DNA of 7,651 bases from Sphingomonadales bacterium (GCA_027486275.1 JAIXPM010000445.1:1-7651); one strand, 5' to 3'. Shown: positions 1 to 5,711, numbered from the stretch's first letter. The notes: generated by a model from the sequence alone, not told the origin. Numbers and translations: made by a program.

Positions 1-1263
1 CACCAGCGCCAGGGCCAGCGCGCCCGGCGGCGTGAGTAGCAACGGCTGGCCCGCCGACGTGTCGATGGCAATGCCCCAGCGCCGGCAATGCGCCGCCACA
101 CGGCGAGCGAGCAACGGATCGGGTGTGATGAGCGCGGCGCGCTCGCCCGGCCGCTCCAGCGCCTCGCGCAACGCCAGCGCCACCACTTGGGCTTCCTCGG
201 CCGCGGTGGCACATTCGGCCAGCGCCAGGCCATCGATGGCGGCGGGCGGCGGTGGTGGCGGCGCCGTCACGGCGGCCGCCGGGGCCAGTGCCGCCAGCAA
301 CGCCGCCGCGCGTTCAGGCGGGCCGTCCAGTTTGCCGCCGTGTGCGGGCCAAGGTTGCACGTCCGCACGCTCCAGCCCGAGCGCGGCCAGCAGTTTCTTC
401 AGCGCCCATTGCGGGTGGCCCGGATCATCGCGGCCACCTTCGGCCGAGCTGATCGGTATCGCGTCCCACCGCGCGGTGCCAGCCTCCGATGGGTCATCAT
501 CAAGCCCTGGCAGCACCACCAGCCCCTGCGACAGGTGCAGCACCGCACCCAGCAGCCGCACCAGCGCCGGGGTGGGATTGGCCAGGCCCGCCGCCACCAC
601 CAGCCCCGCGGGCGGCGTCGCCTGCCAGCGCGCGATGGCGGCATCGATCAGCGCCGCCAACCGGGTCGCGCCTTCGGTGCCGCCGTGGCCGGTGCGCACT
701 TGGGGCCAGACGGCGATGATCAGTTCAAGGAACGCCAGCGTCTTCTGCCAATGATCGGCCAGATCCTGGCCATCGGCGGCGGCGCGCAGGGCTTCGGGTT
801 CGATTTCCTCGGCCAGCAGGGCATCGAGCACCTCGCCCAGCGCATCGCCCAGCCGCAGCCGCTCCACCGCCGAACGGTCGCTGCCAGGAAGGCCGCCCGC
901 CAGTCGCGCCAACTCCAGCCGGCGCAGCAGCGGCGCCACGGCGGGCAGCAGCACATCGGCGCCCGCCGCCAGCCGGTCGAAACCGCCGTCATCCAGATCC
1001 CCCACCGGCACCATGCGCGGCAGCAGCAGGCCGCCACCGGATTCGGCACCGGATTTGGCATTGGGCAATTGCCGCACAAAGGCTTCCGTGAGCGCCGTCA
1101 CCGCACGGCGGTTGGGCAGCAGCACCAGGGCCCGCGCCAGCGCCAGCGGATCACCCGCCGTGCGCGCCAGCAACCCGGCCGCCAGCGCATCGGCAAAGGC
1201 GACGTGCAACGCGATGTTGAATATCGGTGGGCGCAGAGGCGGGCTGGTCACGTCGTCCAGCAT
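1..1263 (-). CDS. addB: AddB, double-strand break repair helicase/nuclease subunit (N-terminal 421 codons; cut by the left edge)
   Basis: AddB pairs with AddA to form the helicase-nuclease that resects double-strand DNA ends before RecA loading; it acts in the cytoplasm. The frame is open from ATG 1263 to base 1, and the C-terminal part (inactivated helicase remainder and AddB nuclease domain) lies outside. Seen in the protein: an early 'HVAFADALAAGLLAR' segment, then 'LALARALVLLPNRRAV', the spot where AddB proteins carry their degenerate Walker-like N-terminal motif. Further on come 'GGLLLPRMVPVGDLD', 'GLVVLPGLDDD' and 'GHPQWALKKLLAALG', all in the usual AddB order. A run of six prolines sits near residue 325. 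There is no in-frame alternative start before the upstream stop at 1429-1431, and the ribosome site is weak. The family normally has addA just downstream, here beyond the window. The tsaE/phosphotransferase/nucleotidyltransferase genes that often precede addB in sphingomonads are absent; a winged-helix gene lies upstream instead. Confidence 0.9.
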   Translation of the reverse strand, partial: MLDDVTSPPLRPPIFNIALHVAFADALAAGLLARTAGDPLALARALVLLPNRRAVTALTEAFVRQLPNAKSGAESGGGLLLPRMVPVGDLDDGGFDRLAAGADVLLPAVAPLLRRLELARLAGGLPGSDRSAVERLRLGDALGEVLDALLAEEIEPEALRAAADGQDLADHWQKTLAFLELIIAVWPQVRTGHGGTEGATRLAALIDAAIARWQATPPAGLVVAAGLANPTPALVRLLGAVLHLSQGLVVLPGLDDDPSEAGTARWDAIPISSAEGGRDDPGHPQWALKKLLAALGLERADVQPWPAHGGKLDGPPERAAALLAALAPAAAVTAPPPPPPAAIDGLALAECATAAEEAQVVALALREALERPGERAALITPDPLLARRVAAHCRRWGIAIDTSAGQPLLLTPPGALALALV

Positions 1264-1356
1264 AGGGCCAGTTGCAGCGCCTGCCAGCCCCTGATTGGGG
1301 ATATCGCCATCAACGCGGCTCTGGTGCAGCGATGTTCCCGACCCCTTGTGACTGGG

Positions 1357-1388
1357 TAGAAGACGGCGGGTGCGTGGGCCACCCGCCG
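1357..1388 (-). terminator. Probable intrinsic terminator after the winged-helix gene
   Basis: Bases 1364-1372 (CGGCGGGTG) pair perfectly with 1380-1388 (CACCCGCCG): 9 bp with a 7-base loop. On the minus strand the stem is followed by TCTTCTA, a short, imperfect T-rich tail. It lies 41 bases past the winged-helix stop and about 95 bases before the addB start, so it would separate the two transcription units. The weak T-tract leaves Rho-assisted or partial termination possible. Confidence 0.5.
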
Positions 1389-1428
1389 CCGCCCCGTCCT
1401 GTTGGGAGAAATGGGGGCGAGCTTCAGA

Positions 1429-2205
1429 TCAGGCGGCCGCGCTGCGCTGATAGCGGGCGCGGACTCGATCCCCGGTGCGCAGCGCATCGGCCGCCAGCGC
1501 CAGCATCCTCTGATAGGATTCGGGCGAAATGCCCAGAAAACTGCGGCGGCCATCGCGCTGGCACGGCCGCCGCACGATCAGGCCTTCCTTGGTCATGCCA
1601 TTGATCCAGCGCAGCGCCGTGGTGCTCGGCACATCGGCGGCGATGCACAGGCTGGTGACCGAGGTTTCGCGGCGCCAATAATGCGCCACCGCCGGATCGA
1701 GCAAGATATCCCACGCTGGTTCACCCAGCGACAGACCGGGCAGATGGCGGACGCGCAAGCGACGGATGCGGAACTGACCTTCCAGAAAGGCGATGCAATC
1801 GGCTTCGGCGACATCGGCGCTGCTGGCTTGCGGCTGGCCCACCAATTTGTCGGCCAGCGCCGCCAGGCCCTGGGCCATATCGGCGACCTGGCGGGCAATG
1901 GCGGCGGACGGTTCACCGCTGCCGGCCAGCGCCTGCAAGGCTGCCAGATCCAGACCGGTAAAATCGGCATGCGACCGGTCATGTCCCGACGTTGCGGCGG
2001 GCACAGCCCGATCACCCTCGTGCCCGTTCGGCAAGGCCGGTTCGGGCCGGACCCGTTCATTTCCATCCAGAACAGCCTGAGCCTTGTCGGGCTCAGCTGT
2101 GGCCGTTCGCGCCGATAGGGTTCCGGCGGTCGGGCGACCGGCGCCAAACAAGCCGGAATCGCCGAAGTCGCGCGAGAAACCCGTGTCGTATCCGACGTCT
2201 ATCAT
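1429..2205 (-). CDS. MarR-like winged-helix DNA-binding protein
   Basis: This is a predicted cytoplasmic transcription regulator of 258 residues from ATG 2205. The C-terminal half carries the winged helix. 'GEPAWDILLDPAVAH' (about residues 161-175) is followed by 'TSVTSLCIAADVPSTTALRWI' as helix-turn-helix (about 181-201). Then 'GMTKEGLIVRR' and 'RDGRRSFLGIS' (to about 227) form the recognition end and beta-wing, in the pattern of a family common in sphingomonads. The first 80 residues are polar, low in predicted structure and unlike anything I recognise. Residues 83-125 look helical ('LAALQALAG', 'ARQVADMAQGLAALADKL') and could dimerise. A TTG at 2235 would add ten residues; I prefer ATG 2205 because a GGGGG tract lies 10 bases upstream. 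The gene starts about 31 bases after the stop of the preceding gene and is probably co-transcribed with the two receiver-like genes. The DNA target and any ligand are unknown. The family call is fairly sure, the function is not. Confidence 0.75.
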   Translation of the reverse strand: MIDVGYDTGFSRDFGDSGLFGAGRPTAGTLSARTATAEPDKAQAVLDGNERVRPEPALPNGHEGDRAVPAATSGHDRSHADFTGLDLAALQALAGSGEPSAAIARQVADMAQGLAALADKLVGQPQASSADVAEADCIAFLEGQFRIRRLRVRHLPGLSLGEPAWDILLDPAVAHYWRRETSVTSLCIAADVPSTTALRWINGMTKEGLIVRRPCQRDGRRSFLGISPESYQRMLALAADALRTGDRVRARYQRSAAA

Positions 2206-2236
2206 CGAAACTACGCCCCCATAGCCTGCGAACAAA

Positions 2237-2809
2237 CTAGGGTTCGCAGACCAAGGTCTCTAACATTTGCTCCACTCTGGTGATGCACAGGGGCTGGTCC
2301 ATTATGGATAAACCAGCGCGGGAAATTAGTTCATTAAGGTTTAATTCTGGCGACCACGCCGCAATTGGCCCGCGTTCGCCGGAACTGGCGGGCAACATGG
2401 CCAGGCACAGGCGCGCCGGCGGACACACGGCCAGACCGGATGAGAAGCTCTCCACCTGCCAGCCAAGGATTTCGGCCAGCATCGTCACCGGTTCGGCCAG
2501 CCCCGGCGGCAATCCGAACAGCACCAGCCGGCGCGGTGGCTGCGGGTCTCGGTGTCGGGCTGGGTGCTGGTCCGGCACCGCCCACTCCCCCACAGACGGC
2601 ACGGCGCCAAAGCCATCCGGCTGAGCCCAGCCCGGCCATTCGGCGCTTCCCACCTGATCGAAGCTGAAGATCCGCTGCGCAACAGTCACTGGCCACCACT
2701 CCATCCGCCCGGCGCTGCAGCGCCACTGCGACGATAACGGCGGGTGAATGATCGGCTTGCCGCGGCAAAGCGCGCGAAAAATGGTTACCACTGCCAAACC
2801 CGGCGCCAC
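2237..2809 (-). CDS. Unrecognised protein with a degenerate receiver-like C-terminal half
   Basis: I do not recognise this 190-residue protein as a named family. Residues 1-90 are rich in Trp, Pro and Arg with no clear motif. From about residue 93 the layout matches a receiver fold: strand 'RRLVLFGL', helix 'AEPVTMLAEILG', strand 'WQVESF', strand 'ARLCLAMLP', strand 'GPIAAWS', helix 'NLNELISRAG', strand 'SIMDQPL', helix 'TRVEQMLETL'. The phosphoacceptor Asp expected after the third strand is absent (MLP), and the Lys of the usual K-P pair is Gln (Q-P), so phosphorylation would not be expected. It resembles the upstream gene product, especially around 'AEILGWQVE' versus 'AAILGWEIE'. The start is uncertain. 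GTG 2809 has no clear ribosome site, and ATG 2704 would give 155 residues. An ATG at 2843, overlapping the upstream stop as ATGA, lies in another frame. The 3' end uses rare TTA and CTA codons. Confidence 0.6.
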   Translation of the reverse strand: MAPGLAVVTIFRALCRGKPIIHPPLSSQWRCSAGRMEWWPVTVAQRIFSFDQVGSAEWPGWAQPDGFGAVPSVGEWAVPDQHPARHRDPQPPRRLVLFGLPPGLAEPVTMLAEILGWQVESFSSGLAVCPPARLCLAMLPASSGERGPIAAWSPELNLNELISRAGLSIMDQPLCITRVEQMLETLVCEP

Positions 2810-2839
2810 TGGCGTTAGGGGCCAGGCGGCGCGACACTG

Positions 2840-3349
2840 TCATCCAGCAAAGGCCAGCAATTCTTCCAGCGGCAGTAGCGAAACTGGCAGCACCAGGCGA
2901 TCCAGCCCCAGGCGCGCCAATTGATCTGCCAGGGCAGTGTCATCGGCGTCGACCCGGATCACATTGTCAGTTTGGCGCAGCACCAGCCGAGGCGAGCCCG
3001 CGAGCCGATCAGCACCCAGATCCCGGCCCGGATCGCCCTGTGCCCAACCGCCTTGCGAACAAATGTGGCTGATCGAAACACCCTTGGCCGATCCGCCCTT
3101 CACCAACGCCATTTCGTCCCCGGCCGCTGTCGTCCAAGGCACCGTATCGCGGGCACCAAAGGCATCCGGAAAGCCGCCAATCCAGCCACGCGCCCGGCAC
3201 ACCCCTTGGTATGGCTCAATCTCCCACCCCAGGATTGCCGCCAGCAATCCGATTTTCTCAGCCTCGTCCGACTGCACCCCCATCAAGCGGATGCAACGAT
3301 TTGAGCATGCGTCGGCCCTCTCCGACGACGCCGGCGATAATATCTCCAC
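2840..3349 (-). CDS. Unrecognised small protein with degenerate receiver-like fold
   Basis: This is a 169-residue cytoplasmic protein with no signal peptide or membrane segment, and I cannot assign it to a named family. The order of predicted elements fits a response-regulator receiver: strand 'CIRLMGV' (19-25), helix 'EAEKIGLLAAILG' (29-41), strand 'WEIEPY' (42-47), strand 'EMALVKGG' (79-86), strand 'PRLVLRQTD' (120-128), helix 'DTALADQLARLG' (137-148), strand 'DRLVLPVSL' (150-158), helix 'LEELLAF' (161-167). The phospho-Asp position after the third strand reads K-G-G, and the Lys before the conserved Pro is Leu (L-P-V), so it is probably a non-phosphorylated pseudo-receiver. The loops around the third strand are long and glycine-rich. 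The start is GTG 3349, chosen because GGGGAA sits 5 bases upstream and no in-frame ATG gives the first strand. It is first in a minus-strand run with a similar gene and a winged-helix gene. That an ORF is expressed here is likely; the fold is inference. Confidence 0.6.
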   Translation of the reverse strand: MEILSPASSERADACSNRCIRLMGVQSDEAEKIGLLAAILGWEIEPYQGVCRARGWIGGFPDAFGARDTVPWTTAAGDEMALVKGGSAKGVSISHICSQGGWAQGDPGRDLGADRLAGSPRLVLRQTDNVIRVDADDTALADQLARLGLDRLVLPVSLLPLEELLAFAG

Positions 3350-3535
3350 AATTGTTCCCCAACTCAGACCCTCGCACCGATGTGGTTAACCGCTTGGTAA
3401 CGGACGGCAAGATGCAACTCGGTCCATTCTGGTTCTGATCGCCGGTTTACCGTGGATAGGCACACGCCATCTCGACAGAGCGCCGGCAATTTGCTTCCCT
3501 GTCGGTCCACACAAGCACCACGGGGGGAAATGCCC
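3350..3535. other. Divergent intergenic region
   Basis: These 186 bases separate the minus-strand receiver-like/winged-helix run from the plus-strand VOC gene, so promoters for both should be here. I see no convincing -35/-10 pair on either strand. It holds the GGGGAA ribosome site for the minus-strand gene (3355-3360), a CtrA-like box (3386-3401) and the GGGGGGA ribosome site for the VOC gene (3522-3528). Base composition is less GC-rich than the neighbours. Confidence 0.6.
3386..3401 (+). promoter_or_regulatory. CtrA-like box (TTAA-N7-GTAAC)
   Basis: The sequence TTAA, seven bases, then GTAAC differs by one base from the alphaproteobacterial CtrA consensus TTAA-N7-TTAAC. It lies 37 bases upstream of the GTG start on the minus strand and about 135 bases upstream of the VOC start, where a regulator could act on the minus-strand promoter. 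TTAA is scarce in DNA this GC-rich, which makes chance less likely. A single site with one mismatch remains weak evidence. Confidence 0.3.
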
Positions 3536-3919
3536 ATGTTCAGCCACATCATGGTCGGCGCCAACGACACAGCCGCATCCAAGGCCTTTTACGACGCCAC
3601 CTTCGCCGCCATGGGCATCGGGCCCGGCCACGCCGACGACAAGGGCCGCGTGTTCTGGATGACCCCCACTGGCATCTTTGCCATCACCCCGCCGATCGAC
3701 GGCAACCCGGCCTGCAATGGCAACGGCAGCACCATCGGCTTTGCCATGGCCGGCCCGGAAATGGCCGATGCCTGGCATGCCGCCGGCGTCGCCAATGGCG
3801 GCACCACCTGCGAAGATCCGCCCGGCGTGCGCCAGGGCGGCATGGGCGCGCTTTACCTCGCCTATCTGCGTGATCCGGCCGGCAACAAATTGTGCGCCCT
3901 GTATCGGATGCCCGCCTGA
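3536..3919 (+). CDS. VOC-superfamily (glyoxalase/bleomycin-resistance/dioxygenase fold) protein
   Basis: This is a 127-residue single-domain cytoplasmic protein. It opens with 'MFSHIMVGANDTAASKAFYD', the classic first beta-alpha unit of a stand-alone VOC protein, and ends with 'YLRDPAGNKLCALYR', the classic last strand. The middle 'GIFAITPP' and 'STIGFAMAG' are further strands. Members bind a metal and small molecules in varied reactions; His4 is a candidate ligand, but the substrate cannot be read from the sequence. ATG 3536 is preferred over ATG 3530 because GGGGGGA at 3522-3528 is then 7 bases away, and because family members begin at MFSH. The frame is also open further upstream to 3452, but those residues do not fit the family. 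Its stop overlaps the start of the next gene (TGATG), so the two are translationally coupled and may work together. Confidence 0.88.
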   Translation: MFSHIMVGANDTAASKAFYDATFAAMGIGPGHADDKGRVFWMTPTGIFAITPPIDGNPACNGNGSTIGFAMAGPEMADAWHAAGVANGGTTCEDPPGVRQGGMGALYLAYLRDPAGNKLCALYRMPA

Positions 3920-4434
3920 TGCGCGGCCTTTCCCTTCTGGGCGCGGCGCTGCTGCTGGCCGCCCCGGCGACACTGCTGCTGGCCGCCCCGGCGGCGGGGC
4001 AACTGATCAAGGACAAGCCGGTGCTGACGCTCGATGGCGCCCGCATCGTCACCGATGCTGCCCACGCCGAAGCCGAAAAGCGCGGCCTGAAAGTGACCAT
4101 CGTGGTTGTCGATCCGGCCGGAATTCTGATTGCGCTGCGCCGCATGGATGATGCGTCGATCGCCGGGCCAGACATCGCCACCGGCAAGGCGCAGACGGCG
4201 GCGCGTTTCGGCAACCCCACGGCCCTGTTCGAACAGCGGCTGCAGAAGGAAGGCCAGCTGCGCTACCTCACCTTCCCGGTGGGTGTGGTCGCGTCCGAAG
4301 GCGGTGTGCCCATCAAGCGGGACGGCAAGACCGTGGGCGCGGTCGGCGTTTCAGGCGCCACCAGCCAGGAAGACGGCCTGATCGCCGCGGCCGGCATCGC
4401 CGCACTGGAGGCAGCGCTCGCGCCGAAGAAATAA
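3919..4434 (+). CDS. Exported GlcG/HbpS-family (DUF336-type, heme-binding-like) protein
   Basis: This is a 171-residue protein of the GlcG/HbpS family, whose best-studied member binds heme outside the cell; other members sit in glycolate or diol loci with unclear roles. The first 27 residues form a Sec signal peptide: 'MRGLSLLG', a long Ala/Leu core, then 'APAAGQ' as the likely cleavage area. This points to the periplasm. The mature part shows the family's 'LTLDGARIVTDAAHAEA', 'TIVVVDPAGILIALRRMD', 'ATGKAQTAA', 'SEGGVPIKRDGKTVGAVGVSG' and 'SQEDG' in order, at normal length. ATG 3919 overlaps the VOC stop as TGATG. An in-frame ATG at 3892 would add nine polar residues before the signal peptide and lies inside the VOC gene, so I reject it. 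The signal peptide contains a 24-base tandem duplication. Whether it binds heme is not shown by the sequence. Confidence 0.87.
   Translation: MRGLSLLGAALLLAAPATLLLAAPAAGQLIKDKPVLTLDGARIVTDAAHAEAEKRGLKVTIVVVDPAGILIALRRMDDASIAGPDIATGKAQTAARFGNPTALFEQRLQKEGQLRYLTFPVGVVASEGGVPIKRDGKTVGAVGVSGATSQEDGLIAAAGIAALEAALAPKK
3949..3993 (+). repeat. 24-base-period tandem duplication in a signal peptide
   Basis: Two identical 21-base copies (3949-3969 and 3973-3993) are separated by ACA, giving a period of 24. They encode LLLAAPA twice and so lengthen the hydrophobic core of the signal peptide. This looks like replication slippage, and in-frame copy changes could occur between strains. Confidence 0.85.
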
Positions 4435-4476
4435 TCCGTCTTTTTGGCTGAATCCGGCCGGTTCACCTGCGCCCTC

Positions 4477-4506
4477 TTGCCGCTGGTGGGCCGGCCGCGC
4501 TATTGA
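4477..4506 (+). promoter_or_regulatory. Candidate sigma-70-type promoter of infC
   Basis: TTGCCG (4477-4482) and TATTGA (4501-4506) are separated by 18 bases, an acceptable housekeeping arrangement. Transcription would start near 4512-4514, leaving a leader of about 25 bases ahead of the ATA codon. It lies after the preceding gene, so infC need not depend on read-through. No terminator is clear for that preceding gene; only a T-run at 4440-4445 follows it. Confidence 0.4.
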
Positions 4507-4523
4507 GGCGCGCAACACTGCAC

Positions 4524-4539
4524 AGGAGAGACTGCCATA
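4524..4539 (+). promoter_or_regulatory. Shine-Dalgarno that selects an ATA start for infC
   Basis: AGGAGAG at 4524-4530 is the best ribosome site in the window. Six bases later lies ATA (4537-4539), in frame with IF-3. The nearest in-frame ATG (4558) is 27 bases from the site, too far for it to be used normally. The site therefore decides for the non-ATG codon. Confidence 0.6.
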
Positions 4540-5082
4540 CCACCGCCCCCACGCCGCATGATGAACACGCCCGCGCCGATGACCGGCCCGCGTTATGATG
4601 AATTCATCACTGTTCCCAAGGTCCGTGTCATCGATCAGGACGGGGAAAATCTGGGTGTTCTCTACACCCGTGAAGCCATTGCGATCGCACAGGAAGCCGG
4701 GCTGAATCTGGTGGAAGTCTCCCCTGGCGCCGATCCGCCGGTGTGCAAGATTCTCGACATCGGCAAGTTCAAATATGAAAGCCAGAAAAAGGCTGCCGCA
4801 GCTCGCAAGAACCAGAAGACGCAGGAGATCAAGGAGATCAAGATGCGTCCCAATATCGACGAGCATGATTACCAGACCAAGATGAAAGCCATCAATCGCT
4901 TCCTGGAAGACGGCGACAAGGTGAAACTCACCCTGCGCTTCCGCGGCCGTGAGCTTTCGCATGGCGAACTCGGCCTGAAGCTGCTGGAGCGCGTGCGCGA
5001 CGAAACCGCAGAACTGGCCAAGGTGGAGCAGTTGCCCCGCCTGGAAGGCCGCCAGATGCTGATGGTGATCGCACCGAAGTAA
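4537..5082 (+). CDS. infC: Translation initiation factor IF-3
   Basis: IF-3 binds the 30S subunit, keeps it apart from 50S and checks the start codon and initiator tRNA. The protein has 181 residues from ATA 4537, or 174 from ATG 4558. In the longer form a proline/arginine-rich leader is followed by the N-domain (about 18-87, 'ITVPKVRVIDQDGENLGVLY', 'LVEVSPGADPPVCKILD', then the signature 'DIGKFKYESQKK'). A basic linker helix ('AAARKNQKTQEIKEIK') leads to the C-domain (about 102-181, 'MRPNIDEHDYQTKM', 'VKLTLRFRGRELSHGELG', ending 'GRQMLMVIAPK'). I choose ATA because of the Shine-Dalgarno. infC in E. coli starts with AUU and is repressed by its own product, which rejects such codons, so the same control is likely here. 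thrS is not upstream, and rpmI/rplT do not follow; a strong terminator closes the unit. Confidence 0.95.
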   Translation: MPPPPRRMMNTPAPMTGPRYDEFITVPKVRVIDQDGENLGVLYTREAIAIAQEAGLNLVEVSPGADPPVCKILDIGKFKYESQKKAAAARKNQKTQEIKEIKMRPNIDEHDYQTKMKAINRFLEDGDKVKLTLRFRGRELSHGELGLKLLERVRDETAELAKVEQLPRLEGRQMLMVIAPK

Positions 5083-5106
5083 GTTTCGGCCTCACCCGCG
5101 ACAATG

Positions 5107-5141
5107 AACGCCGCCGGCTCATCCCGGCGGCGTTTGCGTTT
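5107..5141 (+). terminator. Strong intrinsic terminator of infC
   Basis: AACGCCGCCGG (5107-5117) pairs perfectly with CCGGCGGCGTT (5124-5134): 11 bp around a 6-base loop. It is followed by T-GCG-TTT. It starts 24 bases after the infC stop, and the next gene begins 27 bases beyond it. The A-containing foot of the left arm means it could also work in the reverse sense, but nothing arrives from that side close by. Confidence 0.85.
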
Positions 5142-5168
5142 CCGGGGCCATGGCGTTAACCGGCGGCC

Positions 5169-5660
5169 ATGTCATTCTTTGCCCCCGCCCTCGAAGGCAC
5201 AACGCCCGAACGCTATGTGCAGCTGAACCAGCAGTTGGCCGCGTTGATCGGCGACGAGCGTGATTTCGTCGCCAACATGGCCAATATGGCGGCGCTGCTC
5301 TTCCACCAGCTGCCCGATCTCAATTGGGCCGGTTTCTACCTGATGAAGGGTGGCGAGCTGGTGCTGGGGCCGTTCCAGGGCAAGCCGGCCTGCATCCGCA
5401 TCCCGCTGGGGCGCGGCGTGTGCGGCACGGCGGCGGCGACCCGCGAGACCCAAGTGGTGGCCGATGTGCACGCCTTCCCCGGCCATATCGCCTGCGATGC
5501 CGACAGCCGCTCCGAAATCGTGGTGCCGCTGATCCGTGATGGCATGATCATCGGCGTGCTCGATCTCGACAGCCCGAAACCCGGCCGCTTCGATGAAGAC
5601 GACCGGGCCGGGCTGGAATCCGCAGCGGGGCTCTTGCTGGGGGCCAGCCTGATGGTCTGA
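5169..5660 (+). CDS. msrC: Free methionine-(R)-sulfoxide reductase (fRMsr, GAF fold)
   Basis: This enzyme reduces free L-methionine-(R)-sulfoxide to methionine with thioredoxin-type electrons in the cytoplasm, as part of oxidative-damage repair. It has 163 residues, the normal length, and is a single GAF domain. The three family cysteines are present at Cys75 ('GKPACIRIP'), Cys85 ('GRGVCGTAA') and Cys109 ('HIACDADSRSEIVVPL'), with the same 10- and 24-residue spacing as Cys84/94/118 of the E. coli enzyme. 'LNWAGFYLMKGGELVLGPFQG' and 'IGVLDLDSPKPGRFDEDD' are further hallmarks. ATG 5169 has only a weak GGCGG ahead. Just 27 bases separate it from the infC terminator, so its promoter must overlap the terminator or it lives on read-through. 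A TTAACC half-site at 5156-5161 is noted. It converges with the M56 gene, 51 bases away. Confidence 0.93.
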   Translation: MSFFAPALEGTTPERYVQLNQQLAALIGDERDFVANMANMAALLFHQLPDLNWAGFYLMKGGELVLGPFQGKPACIRIPLGRGVCGTAAATRETQVVADVHAFPGHIACDADSRSEIVVPLIRDGMIIGVLDLDSPKPGRFDEDDRAGLESAAGLLLGASLMV

Positions 5661-5711
5661 ACGCGCATTGCCCGACCTGAAAGGGGCCAGAACCGGGCAA
5701 CACGGATCAGA

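Noticed and set aside
88..1359. 423-codon open frame on the plus strand, Arg/Gln/His-rich
   Set aside because: It is antisense to addB in codon register; its composition is that expected of the complement of GC-rich coding DNA, and addB has clear family motifs.
1402..2118. 238-codon plus-strand open frame
   Set aside because: Antisense to the winged-helix gene, whose protein shows a recognisable helix-turn-helix; the plus frame has no family features.
2334..2843. Minus-strand open frame starting with an ATGA overlap
   Set aside because: As a 169-residue protein it is low-complexity Ala/Gly/Arg without strand-helix pattern, while the overlapping frame encodes the receiver-like domain. Its start is kept as a possible frameshift finding.
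3386..3973. 195-codon minus-strand open frame, Gly/Ala/His-rich
   Set aside because: Shadow of the VOC gene, which has clear N- and C-terminal family motifs.
4435..4447. T-run after the HbpS-type gene as a terminator
   Set aside because: No convincing stem of adequate length precedes it.
4351..4962. 203-codon minus-strand open frame
   Set aside because: Antisense to infC, an unmistakable conserved gene.
5668..5700. Hairpin between the convergent fRMsr and M56 genes (TTGCCCG / CGGGCAA)
   Set aside because: Seven base pairs around a 19-base loop with no T-tract on either strand; too weak to call a bidirectional terminator.
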